A stretch of DNA of 64,000 bases, from NCBI GenBank assembly GCA_030065235.1, contig JASJDC010000002.1, forward strand, positions 1,067,863 to 1,131,862, given 5' to 3'. Shown piece by piece: positions 8,146-17,626 of the stretch (positions within the stretch are counted from its first letter, which is position 1; each line of letters opens with the position of its first letter). Origin of the DNA: Alphaproteobacteria bacterium. Its GTDB lineage: Bacteria; Pseudomonadota; Alphaproteobacteria; UBA8366; Aestuariispiraceae. Made by a program: the position numbers and the translations under genes. The notes beneath the pieces are model-generated. The model worked only from the letters and a program-made list of their open reading frames with translations. It was not told the origin of the DNA and did not search any database.

Positions 8146-10734
8146 TCAGGCCGTCTTGCCGAGCAAATCCTTCAACACGGCAAAGGGCGAGTCCGGATTC
8201 GCCGCCTTGCGTCCCGTCGCGCCATGCCGTGTCTTCGGTTTCTTCTTGGCGGGGCCCGGCCGTGCGTCCGGACGGTCCGCCTTGGCGCGTTTCGGCCGAT
8301 GTTTCGCCGCTTCGGAACCACGCGTGCGGCGTGGTTTCAACCGATAGACCTCAGCCTCGGCGTCGGTTTGTTTGACGCGAACGCAGCCCATGGCGCGCAG
8401 CACGTCCGGCAGTTCGTCCAACCGGCAGTCGATCTGGTCGGCCAGCGCCTGATCCGGCGTCACGCCGCCGGCTTTCGAGCCTTTGCGGATTCTGGCCATC
8501 ACGCTTTCGAACCGGTCGAGACGCACGGCGATCGGACCGCAGGGCTGGAACCCCAAAAGCCGCGCGTCGTCTTTCTCAGACACATCCCGCAGCACGCCTG
8601 AGCCGCGCCGCGGGGGACGGGCCTGCAACCGGCCGGTCCAGGCGGCGGTCAGAGCGGCGCGGGCGCGCAAAGGTCCGGGTTTCAGCAGATGGTCGATATA
8701 GATGGCGTCGCGCCCGAACCGCACGGCGCCCTCTGCCATTGCTTTTCGATCTTCCGGCGCGATCAAGGCGATCTGTTCGGCGAGATCGCGGGCGGAGCAG
8801 GATCCGAGGCCTTCCAGCAGTCGGTAAGCCAAGCCTTTCGCCGCGCCGCTCTCAAAAGCTCGATCGCGCAAGGCGAAGAGCGGCCGGAAGCGCTTAGCCA
8901 GATATTGGTCGAGCCAGACGCGCAGCCGCGCTTCGACCCGCGCGAAACAGGCGGCGTCCGTGAGCAGGCCGCGCGCAATCCGAAGGCCCGGGTTCCAGAT
9001 CGCCGCGCCTTTCGACAGCTGCGCCAGTTCGGCCCTGTCCCATAGGATCTTGCCTTCGGCGGTGAGGGAGAGTGCGGCGTCCTCCGCCGTCTCCAGCCGG
9101 CGGACGAGATCGGGCAGCGCAGGCGCCACCAGCCGCTCGGCGGTAGCGCTCAGGGCCCTGGACTCGCGGGCGTCCGCGGCCTCGTGCGCGCGGAATTGGA
9201 ACCCTTCAACATGGCCGATCACATGCCCTTCCAACACCACCTCGCCGTTCGGCCGAAGCCCGCCCAGCGCGTCGCCGGCGAGATCGGGCTTTCGGTTCAA
9301 GACAGAGGCGCGGCGATCGACGAAGCGCTGGATCAGCCGATCGTGCAAAGCGTCGCTCAACCGGTCCTCGATCACCCGCGCGCGTTCTTGCCAGGCGGCG
9401 GAATCGCCCAGCCAGTCGCCGCGATGGGCGATATAGGCGAGGGTTCGGATATGGGCGATCCGGGTGGTGATCGTGTCGATATCCCCATCGAGCCGATCCA
9501 GCCGCTCGAACTGCCCGGCGATCCAGTCGACCGGCAGCCGGCCGTCGCCATCGATCAGTCTGACGAAAAGCTGCCCGAGCAATTCGGCGTGATGATCCGG
9601 TGTCATCTGCCGGAAGTCGGGGACCTGGCAGACATCCCACAGCAACTGCACCCGGTCCGGCGACCCGGCGCGGTCGCTCACCGCCTCATCCCGCGCCAGC
9701 ATCGCCAGGACGGCGTGATCTTCGCCGTCGCGCATCCGGATCAAATGCTCGTTTGGCGGCTCCCAGCGCAGCGAGGCCAGCAGCGCTTTCGGCGATCGGA
9801 AATCCAGCCGCCGGTTGCGCCAAAGCAGTTTCGAGAGCGGCTTGTAGCGGTGGCTTTCGATCGCCGCCACGGTTTCTTCGTCGATCTGGGGGATGTTGTT
9901 GGTCACCCCAAACGCGCCGTCATTCGCGTGCCGCCCGGCGCGCCCGGCGATCTGCCCCAACTCATGCGGCTCCAACAGGCGCAGCCGTCGACCGTCGAAT
10001 TTGCGCGTGCCGGCGAAGGCGACATGGTCGATATCCATGTTCAGCCCCATGCCGATCGCGTCGGTTGCGACCAGATAGTCGACCTCGCCCGCCTGATACA
10101 TCTGGACCTGGGCGTTGCGGGTGCGCGGCGACAGCGCCCCCAGCACAACAGCGGCGCCGCCGCGATGCCGCCGTATCTGCTCGGCCATCTCATAGACCTC
10201 GGCGACCGAGAAGGCGACGACAGCGGCGCGGCGGGGCAGGCGCGTCAGCTTGGCGGCCCCGGCATGGCTGAGCGTCGAGAAACGCGGGCGATTCTCGATC
10301 ACCGCCTCCGGAACCAGTGTGCGGATCAGGCCGGCGATGGTCTCGGCGCCCAGGAACATGGTTTCGGCCGCGCCGCGCGCGTGCAGCAGCCGGTCGGTGA
10401 AGACATGGCCGCGATCCGGATCGGCGCAGAGCTGGATCTCATCGACGGCCAGGAACGCGACCACTTTGTCCAGCGGCATGGATTCGACGGTGCAGACCCA
10501 CCATTGCGGGTTCGGCGGTATGATTTTTTCTTCGCCGGTGATCAGCGCGACTGTGGTTGGCCCCTTTTCCCGGACGATCTTGTCGTAGTTTTCGCGGGCC
10601 AGCAGGCGAAGGGGGAAGCCGATCATGCCGGTCGAATGACTCAGCAGCCGCTCAATCGCGAGGTGCGTTTTGCCGGTGTTGGTCGGTCCCAACACCGCGC
10701 GAACGGCGCCTCTTTCGGACATCAGCAACGCCAT
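8146..10734 (-). CDS. SUV3-like superfamily 2 RNA/DNA helicase
   Basis: 862 residues from the ATG at 10734 (a TTG further upstream is also in frame). Helicase motifs: Walker A GPTNTGKTH (about 16-24), DEIQ box (about 98), and the C-terminal RecA domain with VATDAIGMGLNMDIDHVAF and QIAGRAGRHA. This arrangement matches mitochondrial SUV3, an RNA-degradosome helicase, whose bacterial relatives are found in alphaproteobacteria. The last 120 residues are Lys/Arg-rich and probably disordered (RAKADRPDARPGPAKKKPK). It is transcribed into the S4 gene. An RNA-decay role is inferred. Confidence 0.92.
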   Translation of the reverse strand: MALLMSERGAVRAVLGPTNTGKTHLAIERLLSHSTGMIGFPLRLLARENYDKIVREKGPTTVALITGEEKIIPPNPQWWVCTVESMPLDKVVAFLAVDEIQLCADPDRGHVFTDRLLHARGAAETMFLGAETIAGLIRTLVPEAVIENRPRFSTLSHAGAAKLTRLPRRAAVVAFSVAEVYEMAEQIRRHRGGAAVVLGALSPRTRNAQVQMYQAGEVDYLVATDAIGMGLNMDIDHVAFAGTRKFDGRRLRLLEPHELGQIAGRAGRHANDGAFGVTNNIPQIDEETVAAIESHRYKPLSKLLWRNRRLDFRSPKALLASLRWEPPNEHLIRMRDGEDHAVLAMLARDEAVSDRAGSPDRVQLLWDVCQVPDFRQMTPDHHAELLGQLFVRLIDGDGRLPVDWIAGQFERLDRLDGDIDTITTRIAHIRTLAYIAHRGDWLGDSAAWQERARVIEDRLSDALHDRLIQRFVDRRASVLNRKPDLAGDALGGLRPNGEVVLEGHVIGHVEGFQFRAHEAADARESRALSATAERLVAPALPDLVRRLETAEDAALSLTAEGKILWDRAELAQLSKGAAIWNPGLRIARGLLTDAACFARVEARLRVWLDQYLAKRFRPLFALRDRAFESGAAKGLAYRLLEGLGSCSARDLAEQIALIAPEDRKAMAEGAVRFGRDAIYIDHLLKPGPLRARAALTAAWTGRLQARPPRRGSGVLRDVSEKDDARLLGFQPCGPIAVRLDRFESVMARIRKGSKAGGVTPDQALADQIDCRLDELPDVLRAMGCVRVKQTDAEAEVYRLKPRRTRGSEAAKHRPKRAKADRPDARPGPAKKKPKTRHGATGRKAANPDSPFAVLKDLLGKTA

Positions 10735-10863
10735 AGGATTAGCTTCTCGCGCTTCGCCGATCCGGCGCAAGGAAAATCAACATCACTTGGCTTATTCGCG
10801 CCGACAGGCCGTGCTGGATCGCCGGGTGACCGCTTCTTGGGAGACCGCAGATCGCGACCGGCT

Positions 10864-10980
10864 AATCCGTCGCCCCGGCCCCCGAGCCGGGGCCCATGGT
10901 CCCGCCCGACATGCTGGCCCTCGAGTTGGAGTCGATCCGACGGCGCCATGGGCCCCGGATCAAGTCCGGGGCGACGGATT
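10864..10980. repeat. Palindromic REP-like repeat pair
   Basis: Two inverted units, 10864-10899 and 10947-10980, both begin AATCCGTCGCCCCGG at the outer end and reach GCCCATGG at the inner end. Each unit is itself an inverted repeat (CCCCGG...CCGGGG). One more unit lies at 61191-61220. This is the behaviour of bacterial REP/BIME elements. The surrounding 10735-11002 holds nothing else that I can identify. Confidence 0.8.
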
Positions 10981-11002
10981 GGTCAAATCGAAAGCGTAGG
11001 CT

Positions 11003-12043
11003 CTAATTGGCGAGCCAGGGCGTCAGAGCCGACTTCACCGCGGCGATATCGAATCCGTGCAGGCCGATGAAGACCAGATCGCTGCGGCGGGCCTCGTCGC
11101 CGCGCCAATCACGGTCGAAATAGCGCTGGATGCGTGGGCCGACCGCTTGCACCACTTCGCGGCGCGGCAGATCCGGGCGGTCCAGGAACCCTTTGACCCG
11201 CAACAGGTCCTGATCGGCGATCACCTGCGCCAAGGCCGCTTCGAACGCGTCGATATCCGCGATCGGGCCCAGCGATATCGCGACCGTGTCGAAATCATCG
11301 TGATCGTGATCGTCATGGCCGTCGTGATGGGAGGGCCGCGCCTGCAGATCGTCTTCGGCGGCGGCGTCCAGGCCCAGCAGGATGCGCCGATCGACCTGGG
11401 CGTGCAGCGCCGGCACCACGCTAACCCCGTCCCGCACGCGCGCTGACAAGCTGTCCGACAGCGCCGTCTTTTGCTCGACGTCCAACAGATCAGTCTTGTT
11501 CAAGACGATCAGGTCCGCGCAATGCAACTGGTCTGTAAAGACTTCCTCCAAGGGGTTGTCATGGTCCAGCGCATCATCTGCCTGGCGCTGCGCCTCGACC
11601 GCGTCTTCGTCATCGGCGAAGCGGCCTTCCGACACCGCCTTGCCGTCAACCACGGTGATCACGCCGTCCACCGTGACCTGTGCCTTAATCTCCGGCCAAT
11701 TGAAGGCCTTAACCAGGGGTTTCGGCAGCGCCAGGCCGGAAGTCTCTATGATGATGTGATCGGGCTTGGCGTCGCGGTCCAGGATCGTCTGCATGGCGGG
11801 CAGGAAATCGTCGGCCACGGTGCAGCAGATGCAGCCATTGGCCAGCTCGATGACATCCTCCTCCTCACAGCCTTCGACGCCGCAGCCCAGCAGGGTCTCG
11901 CGATCCATGCCCAGATCGCCGAACTCGTTGATCAGAAAGGCGAAGCGTTTTCCCTCGGCCCCTTCGATCAGGTTGCGGATCAGGGTCGTCTTGCCCGCGC
12001 CCAGAAAGCCCGAAATCACCGTCGCCGGCACTTTTTCCGCCAT
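11003..12043 (-). CDS. cobW: CobW-type GTP-binding metallochaperone
   Basis: 346 residues of the COG0523 GTPase family, which deliver metal ions. Seen: P-loop GFLGAGKTT (12-20), the metal motif GCICC (70-74), NKTD base-recognition motif, and a His/Asp-rich loop (about 240-255, HHDGHDDHDHDD) that would bind metal. It is last of four genes cobS-cobC-cobP-cobW with gaps of 3 to 15 bp. In aerobic pathways CobW feeds cobalt to CobN; no cobN is visible here, so it may serve CbiX. Confidence 0.95.
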   Translation of the reverse strand: MAEKVPATVISGFLGAGKTTLIRNLIEGAEGKRFAFLINEFGDLGMDRETLLGCGVEGCEEEDVIELANGCICCTVADDFLPAMQTILDRDAKPDHIIIETSGLALPKPLVKAFNWPEIKAQVTVDGVITVVDGKAVSEGRFADDEDAVEAQRQADDALDHDNPLEEVFTDQLHCADLIVLNKTDLLDVEQKTALSDSLSARVRDGVSVVPALHAQVDRRILLGLDAAAEDDLQARPSHHDGHDDHDHDDFDTVAISLGPIADIDAFEAALAQVIADQDLLRVKGFLDRPDLPRREVVQAVGPRIQRYFDRDWRGDEARRSDLVFIGLHGFDIAAVKSALTPWLAN

Positions 12044-12046
12044 GCC

Positions 12047-12601
12047 TCAAGACCCTTTCAGAACCAGCGGAAGACCCGCCGCAATGAATACCACGCGCCC
12101 CGCCATCGCGGCGATGCGCTGATTGAGCCGACCCGCTTCGTCGCGAAAGCGGCGCGCCAGCTTATTCTCCGGCACAATGCCGAGACCGACCTCGTTCGAG
12201 ACCAGCACGACCGGGCCCGGCGCCGCGGTCAGACAGGCGACCAACTCTGTTCCGGCTGCGTCGAGCGCTTCCTGCGGCGGGTCGGCGTCCGGATGCGCCA
12301 GCATCACGTTGGTCAGCCAGAGGGTCAGGCAGTCGACCAGAAGGATCCGGTCCGCCGCGCTCTCGCGCGCGATCGCGCCGGCCAAATCACGCGGCGCCTC
12401 AACTGTGAGCCACTCAGGGCCCCGTTCCGCCTGATGGCGCGCGATCCGGTCTTCCATTTCGGTATCGAACGCCTGCGCGGTGGCGACATAGACCGGCGTC
12501 AGGCCGTAATCGCTCGACGCCGTCTCACACAGGCCGAGCGCATGCGCGGTCTTGCCTGATCGCGCCCCGCCCAGCACCAGCGTCGTATTGAACACCCCCA
12601 T
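12047..12601 (-). CDS. cobP: Adenosylcobinamide kinase/adenosylcobinamide-phosphate guanylyltransferase
   Basis: 184 residues. Phosphorylates adenosylcobinamide and then transfers GMP from GTP to make AdoCbi-GDP. Seen: P-loop LGGARSGKT near the N terminus, VYVATAQAFDTEMEDRIARHQAER, the guanylylated His region, and VSNEVGLGIVPENKLARRFRDEAG, all typical of CobP/CobU. The ATG at 12601 is preferred to an upstream in-frame TTG because it fits the family N terminus. It lies 3 bp from cobW and 15 bp from cobC. Confidence 0.95.
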   Translation of the reverse strand: MGVFNTTLVLGGARSGKTAHALGLCETASSDYGLTPVYVATAQAFDTEMEDRIARHQAERGPEWLTVEAPRDLAGAIARESAADRILLVDCLTLWLTNVMLAHPDADPPQEALDAAGTELVACLTAAPGPVVLVSNEVGLGIVPENKLARRFRDEAGRLNQRIAAMAGRVVFIAAGLPLVLKGS

Positions 12602-12616
12602 CGCCCGAAGCCCCAA

Positions 12617-13261
12617 CTAGAGCCGCGTCGGGTCGAGATTAACGAACCCGACCCGCCATTGTCGGCTGTCGCCGCTCTGGATGCAGTCCAGCCGGGTCAC
12701 GCTGAGATTGGCGATCGAGAATTGCAGCGCCGATTCCGGATCCAGTGACAGCGCATAACACAGCGCCGCCCGGATCGTGCCGCCATGGGTCACGGCGACA
12801 ATGTCGCGCCCCGCATGAGCGCCGCAGTAGCGATTGATAGCGGGCACGGCGCGGGCCATCAGGTCGGTGAAACTCTCCCCGTTCGGCGCCCGTTCATAGG
12901 CGGGGGCCAGCCAATAGCTCGCTTCGCGCGTCCGCATCTCCGTCGTGAAGTCGCCGCGCGCCAGCCCCTGCCAGTCGCCGAAACTCTGCTCCACAAAGGC
13001 GGGTTCGCGGATCGCGTCGGGCAGGGCCAGCCCGGCCGCCCGGATCGCGTCTGCGGTCTGGGTCGTGCGTTGCAATGTCGAGGTCAGCAGCACCGAGTCG
13101 GCCGGCAACATTTCCGCCAACAGGCGATAGGCGTCGGCGTCATCCGTTTCGCAAGGCAGGTCCATCTGGCCGTAGATCCGGCCGTTATTGACGCGCACCG
13201 GTGCGTGGCGAATCCACCACCAGCGGGTGACATGGGGCTCGGGCGGGGCGTCCGTGGGCAT
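12617..13261 (-). CDS. cobC: Histidine phosphatase, likely alpha-ribazole phosphatase
   Basis: 214 residues of the phosphoglycerate mutase-like family. The phosphohistidine motif is IRHAP (His19), with a second active-site histidine in VTHGGTIRAAL and conserved Arg in LLTSTLQRTTQTA. Removes phosphate from alpha-ribazole 5'-phosphate or adenosylcobalamin 5'-phosphate. The family is broad; the function is inferred from its place between cobP and cobS. ATG 13261 is chosen over an in-frame TTG. Confidence 0.88.
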   Translation of the reverse strand: MPTDAPPEPHVTRWWWIRHAPVRVNNGRIYGQMDLPCETDDADAYRLLAEMLPADSVLLTSTLQRTTQTADAIRAAGLALPDAIREPAFVEQSFGDWQGLARGDFTTEMRTREASYWLAPAYERAPNGESFTDLMARAVPAINRYCGAHAGRDIVAVTHGGTIRAALCYALSLDPESALQFSIANLSVTRLDCIQSGDSRQWRVGFVNLDPTRL

Positions 13262-13270
13262 GGGGATCAA

Positions 13271-14080
13271 CTAGAACAGGCCGGGGAGATGAACCAGGAG
13301 GATGATCAGAACGGCCAGGGTGACGATCTCGCCGGCCTGTTCGATCAGGCCCAGCGCGTCGCCGTTATAGCCGCCGATGAGACGCCGGACCAGCGTTCCG
13401 ATTGCGGCGGATTTCAAGCCTGCCGCGCCGCAGAGGATCAGCGCCGCGATGGGGCCGACCAGGGCCGCGACCAGCGCTGTGGCGAGAAGGATGGCGAGGC
13501 CGGCGATCCCGGCGCCCGGCCGACCCGCTGAGGCGGCGACGCCTGAGGCGCTGGCCAGCGGCAGGGCGGCCATGACGGCGGGCAGCATTCCGCGCGCCAG
13601 GACATGCGCCGCCACGATCCCGAAAAACGCCGCCTGAGCGCCGCCGACCGCATAGAGCCGTTCCAACGCCGCGAGTTTGCCCGCCGTGGTCAAGATCAGC
13701 GCGAGTGCGCCATAGGCCCCCATCCGGCTGTCGCGCATGATCTCCAGCTTGCGGTCTTTCGTCGCGCCGCCGCCCAACCCGTCGGCGCTGTCGGCCAGCC
13801 CGTCCTCGTGCAACGCGCCGGTGAGGAAGGCGGTGACGGCGAGGCAAAGGGCGCCGCCCAACCAAGGACCCAGCCCCAGCCAGAGGCAGACCCAAAACCC
13901 CGTGGCGCCAAGCCCGCCGACCGCCAGACCGGCCAGGGGGAAGGCCCAGGCGCAGCGATCGAGCGCGCGATGCGGCCCGCCGACCGGCAGACGCGTCAGG
14001 AAGGTCAGCGCGGAGCGGATGTCGCTGACGGGCGCGAGGCCGCCGGTTTCTGTCGCGCTGGGCGATTCACGGTTGTCCAT
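13271..14080 (-). CDS. cobS: Adenosylcobinamide-GDP ribazoletransferase (cobalamin synthase)
   Basis: 269 residues, integral inner-membrane protein. Joins AdoCbi-GDP with alpha-ribazole (phosphate). Seen: SALTFLTRLPV at the N terminus, the conserved acidic motif ALHEDGLADSADGLGGG, KLEIMRDSRMGAYG, and multiple hydrophobic segments. ATG 14080 has a GGAAGG ribosome site (GGAAGGGTGATG); a longer reading would run into cobT. It heads the minus-strand cob unit and is divergent from cobT, with 76 bp between. Confidence 0.95.
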   Translation of the reverse strand: MDNRESPSATETGGLAPVSDIRSALTFLTRLPVGGPHRALDRCAWAFPLAGLAVGGLGATGFWVCLWLGLGPWLGGALCLAVTAFLTGALHEDGLADSADGLGGGATKDRKLEIMRDSRMGAYGALALILTTAGKLAALERLYAVGGAQAAFFGIVAAHVLARGMLPAVMAALPLASASGVAASAGRPGAGIAGLAILLATALVAALVGPIAALILCGAAGLKSAAIGTLVRRLIGGYNGDALGLIEQAGEIVTLAVLIILLVHLPGLF

Positions 14081-14156
14081 CACCCTTCCAGCGTCTAAGC
14101 GCAATGCACGCGGAAGCCAACCGCGAATCGCCGCCGATCGCCAAAGGACGCCAGGC

Positions 14157-15185
14157 ATGACCGATGCTGCGCAGAGCGCCACGATTCAGGAAATCAAGGA
14201 TCTGATGCAGGCGCTGCCCGGCCCCGACCAAGAGGCTGAAGCGGCTGTGCGCGCCCGCGACGCGACCCTGACAAAGCCGCCCGGCGCCCTGGGACGATTG
14301 GAGGAGATCGCCGCCTGGATGGCTGCTTGGCAGGGCCGCGCCAAGCCTCGGCTCGACCGGCCGCGCGTCGCCGTCTTCGCCGCCAATCACGGCGTCGCCG
14401 CCGCGCATCCGGTTTCCGCCTTCCCGACCACCGTCACCGCCCAGATGGTCGAGAATTTCCGGCAGGGCGGGGCGGCGGTGAATCAGCTTTGCGCCGCCCA
14501 TGACGCCGAGTTGCGGATCTATGAAATGGCGCTCGACTCGCCGACCGCTGATTTCACGGTTGAATCGGCGATGGACGACCCTGCGTGCGCGACGGCGCTG
14601 GCCTATGGGATGATGGCGGTCGAGGAAGGGGTCGACCTGATCTGCCTAGGCGAGATGGGGATCGGCAACACGACCAGCGCGGCGGCTGTTTGTCACGCGC
14701 TCTATGGCGAGACCGCGGCGGGTTGGACCGGGCCGGGCACGGGCGTTGAAGGCGACGCCTTGAAAGCCAAGGCCGATGTCGTCGCCAAGGCGGTGGCGGT
14801 GAACAAGGCGGAAATGACAGACGGGTTCGAGATCCTGCGCTGTGTCGGAGGCTTCGAACTGGCGGCGATCTGCGGCGCTGTGATTGCGGCGCGCATGGGG
14901 CGCGTGCCGGTGCTGTTGGACGGCTATGTCTCGACGGCGGCTGCGGCAGTGCTACAACAGGTCCGGCCCGACGCGTTGGACCATTGCCTGATCGCCCATC
15001 GCTCGGCGGAGCCGGCGCATGCAGCCTTGATCCAAGAATTGGGGAAAGAGCCGCTGCTCGATCTTGGTATGCGGCTGGGCGAGGGGTCGGGCGCCGTCAC
15101 AGCGTTGCCCCTGATCCGCTCCGCCGTCGCTTGTCATAACGGTATGGCGAGCTTCGGCGACGCCGGCGTCAGCGGCGCGGTTTAG
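14157..15185 (+). CDS. cobT: Nicotinate-nucleotide--dimethylbenzimidazole phosphoribosyltransferase
   Basis: 342 residues. Makes alpha-ribazole phosphate, the lower ligand. Seen: LTKPPGALGRLEEIAAWMAAWQ, FAANHGVA, GEMGIGNTTSAAA (phosphate-binding), GTGVEGDALKAK and the C-terminal LGEGSGAVTALPLIRSAVA with the catalytic Glu. ATG 14157 is the first Met that fits the family. Divergent from cobS, followed 38 bp later by the kinase-like gene. Confidence 0.96.
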   Translation: MTDAAQSATIQEIKDLMQALPGPDQEAEAAVRARDATLTKPPGALGRLEEIAAWMAAWQGRAKPRLDRPRVAVFAANHGVAAAHPVSAFPTTVTAQMVENFRQGGAAVNQLCAAHDAELRIYEMALDSPTADFTVESAMDDPACATALAYGMMAVEEGVDLICLGEMGIGNTTSAAAVCHALYGETAAGWTGPGTGVEGDALKAKADVVAKAVAVNKAEMTDGFEILRCVGGFELAAICGAVIAARMGRVPVLLDGYVSTAAAAVLQQVRPDALDHCLIAHRSAEPAHAALIQELGKEPLLDLGMRLGEGSGAVTALPLIRSAVACHNGMASFGDAGVSGAV

Positions 15186-15223
15186 CGCGCGACGCCCGCT
15201 GTTCCCAAACCGAAGCGAAAGCG

Positions 15224-16783
15224 ATGACAAGCGCCGCCGATCAAACGCCTGTCTTGAAATGTCTGATGGACCCCGCGCTGCATGAGGGCGCGACGCCGCA
15301 TCTGATCGAGACCCATGCAAATTTCGTGATCGTCGGGCCGCGCCACGCCTACAAGGTCAAGCGTGCAATCAAATACCCATTCCTCGACTATTCGACTCTG
15401 CCCCTGCGCAAACAGTATTGCATCGCCGAGGCCGCTCTGAACGCGCGAACCGCGCCGATGGTCTATATCGGCGCCGCGCCGATCCTCAAGCGCGACGGCG
15501 GCTGCGCGGTGGGGCCGGTCATCGATACTGCGGCGCTGCAGGGAGCCGCTGGCGCCCAGGATAATCCCGAGACCGTGGAATGGGTCGTCGTGATGCATGC
15601 GTTTGACGAGGACACGCTGCTCGACGCTTTGGCGGAGCGGCGCGCCTTGTCCTCAGACATCCTACGTCAACTCGCCCTGGCCTCGGCGGATTTCCACATG
15701 GCCGCCGCCCCGGTTGAAAAGGACTGGCGGGCGGTGACGAATGAAGTGGTTCGGGAAAACCTCGAAGAGCTGGACGCGGCCGATTGTCTGGACGCGGATG
15801 CGGTCGCCGAGATGCACGCCTTGTGCGACGCTCAACTGGCGCGGTGCGACGGCTTGCTGCGGGACCGAGTCGCCGCGGGCAAGGTCCGTCGCTGTCATGG
15901 CGATCTGCATTTGCACAATATCTGCCTGATCGACGGCGAGCCGGTGTTGTTCGACTGTATCGAGTTCAGCGACGATTTCTCCGAAATCGATGTGCTCTAC
16001 GATTTCGCCTATCTGATCATGGATCTGGACCGGCGCGCCATGCATGCGGACGCGACGGCGATGATGAACCGCTATCTGGAGGCGACCCGGGACTATGACG
16101 GCGTTGCGCTCCTGCCGCTCTATTGCGCCAAGCGCGCTCAGATCCGTTGCAAGATCGCGGTGGCGACCGCCGCCCTGCTGGTCGACTCGGCAGTGGCGGA
16201 AGCGAAACGGCAAGAGGCGCGCGACTATTTCGACTTGGCGATGGGTTATCTGAAGCCCAAACCGGCGCGCCTGATCGCTGTCGGCGGCGCCTCCGGCTCT
16301 GGGAAGTCGACCCTGGCCCGCGCCTTGGCTCCCGACTTGGATGCGATGATCCTGCGCTCGGACGCGATCCGCAAAGAGCTGTACGAATGGGACGAACACA
16401 GCCCTCTGCCGCAAGAGGCCTATGCGCCCGATGTTAGTGCGCGGGTCTACCAAACCATGATCGACCGTTGCGCGTCGCTGATCGGCGCCGGCGTCAGCGC
16501 CATCGCCGACGCGACCTTTACCCATCCGGATTCGCGCGCCGCCATCGAACAAGCGGCGACGCAGGCCGGCGCGCCGTTCACCGGCTATTGGTTAGAGGCC
16601 CCGCGCGATGTGCTGATGCGTCGCGTGACCGACCGGAGCAAGGATGCGTCGGACGCTACGGCGGCGGTTGTCGCGCGACAGCTTGAGCAGGATTGGGGCG
16701 CCATCGCCTGGCGACGCGTTACGATGGACGATGCTCTATCGCCGGAAGCGCCGGCGAAAGCGCTACTCGCCGACCTGCAATAG
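15224..16783 (+). CDS. Bifunctional aminoglycoside phosphotransferase-like/AAA ATPase protein
   Basis: 519 residues in two parts. The N-terminal part is an aminoglycoside phosphotransferase-like kinase fold with the catalytic-loop motif HGDLHLHNICLID (about 224-236) and DCIEF. The C-terminal part is a P-loop kinase-like domain with GGASGSGKST (about 352) and LRSDAIRKEL. This pairing is a known conserved family of unknown substrate; drug resistance should not be assumed. It follows cobT and converges with the ABC permease gene, overlapping it by 21 bp. Confidence 0.88.
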   Translation: MTSAADQTPVLKCLMDPALHEGATPHLIETHANFVIVGPRHAYKVKRAIKYPFLDYSTLPLRKQYCIAEAALNARTAPMVYIGAAPILKRDGGCAVGPVIDTAALQGAAGAQDNPETVEWVVVMHAFDEDTLLDALAERRALSSDILRQLALASADFHMAAAPVEKDWRAVTNEVVRENLEELDAADCLDADAVAEMHALCDAQLARCDGLLRDRVAAGKVRRCHGDLHLHNICLIDGEPVLFDCIEFSDDFSEIDVLYDFAYLIMDLDRRAMHADATAMMNRYLEATRDYDGVALLPLYCAKRAQIRCKIAVATAALLVDSAVAEAKRQEARDYFDLAMGYLKPKPARLIAVGGASGSGKSTLARALAPDLDAMILRSDAIRKELYEWDEHSPLPQEAYAPDVSARVYQTMIDRCASLIGAGVSAIADATFTHPDSRAAIEQAATQAGAPFTGYWLEAPRDVLMRRVTDRSKDASDATAAVVARQLEQDWGAIAWRRVTMDDALSPEAPAKALLADLQ

Positions 16784-17626
16784 CTGCCCCTCGCGCCGCG
16801 CCGTCTTGAAGGCGAAGCCGAACACGGTCGCGCCAATGGCGAAATACACGACATTCAGGCCGCAGGCGGCGAGAAACAGGTCGGTCCGGAACACCCCGTC
16901 GAACAACACGCCGCGCATGCCTTCGAAGACATAGGCCATCGGCATCGACCAGGCGACCCATTGCAGGAATTCGGGCAGGGTCTCGACCGGGTAGTAGATG
17001 CAGGCGACCGGCGCCAACAGGAAGATCACGAACCAGGCGAAATTTTCCGCACCCAACCCGGCCCTTAGCAAGAGCGAGATCACCAACAACCCGATCGCCC
17101 AGGACATGAACATCAGGTTCATGAAAAACAGGAACAGCGGGAATCCCATCGCAAAGATCGAGACATCGAACATCGGGATCGCCAGGATTGCCGCCGGGAT
17201 CGCGCCGAGCAGCGTGCGGCACAGGCTGATCGTCACCATGGCGGCGATGAACTCGGCGGGCCGCAATGGGGTCACGAAAAGGCTGGCTAGATTGCGCGAC
17301 CACATTTCCTCCATAAAGCCCATGGAAAAGCCGATCTGGCCGCGAAAGAACGTATCCCACAGCAGGACCGCGGCGATGAGGACTCCTGCGGCCTGCGCCA
17401 CCCAGGTGGAATGCTCGCGAAAGAAGACCGAGACGAATCCCCAGATCACCAGCTGGATCGTCGGCCAATAGATCAATTCCAGGACCCGAGGCCAGGAGCC
17501 GCGCAGGATATAGAGATGCCGCAGCGCCATGGCGCCGACCCGACGGATGTCGAAGGCGGGCGGCGCTTGCGCGACCTGAGCGGTCGGCCCCGCCGTCATC
17601 GTTGGTGCGTTTATGTCAGGCGGCAT
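16763..17626 (-). CDS. ABC-2 type transporter permease
   Basis: 287 residues from ATG 17626. Six hydrophobic segments begin near residue 50 (LIYWPTIQLVIWGFVSVFF, then AGVLIAAVLLWDTFF, etc.), and ENFAWFVIFLLAPVACIYYPVETLP resembles the ABC-2 permease signature region. It overlaps the ATPase gene by 11 bp, so the two are co-translated. The substrate is unknown; ABC-2 exporters of this type move polysaccharide, lipid or drugs. Confidence 0.9.
   Translation of the reverse strand: MPPDINAPTMTAGPTAQVAQAPPAFDIRRVGAMALRHLYILRGSWPRVLELIYWPTIQLVIWGFVSVFFREHSTWVAQAAGVLIAAVLLWDTFFRGQIGFSMGFMEEMWSRNLASLFVTPLRPAEFIAAMVTISLCRTLLGAIPAAILAIPMFDVSIFAMGFPLFLFFMNLMFMSWAIGLLVISLLLRAGLGAENFAWFVIFLLAPVACIYYPVETLPEFLQWVAWSMPMAYVFEGMRGVLFDGVFRTDLFLAACGLNVVYFAIGATVFGFAFKTARREGQLLQVGE

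Noticed and set aside
9184..11070. A 628-codon plus-strand ORF opposite the SUV3-like helicase
   Set aside because: The minus strand has all helicase motifs; the plus frame has none.
15224..16783. Aminoglycoside resistance gene
   Set aside because: The kinase fold is shared, but the fusion to a P-loop domain marks a housekeeping-type family; no resistance context.
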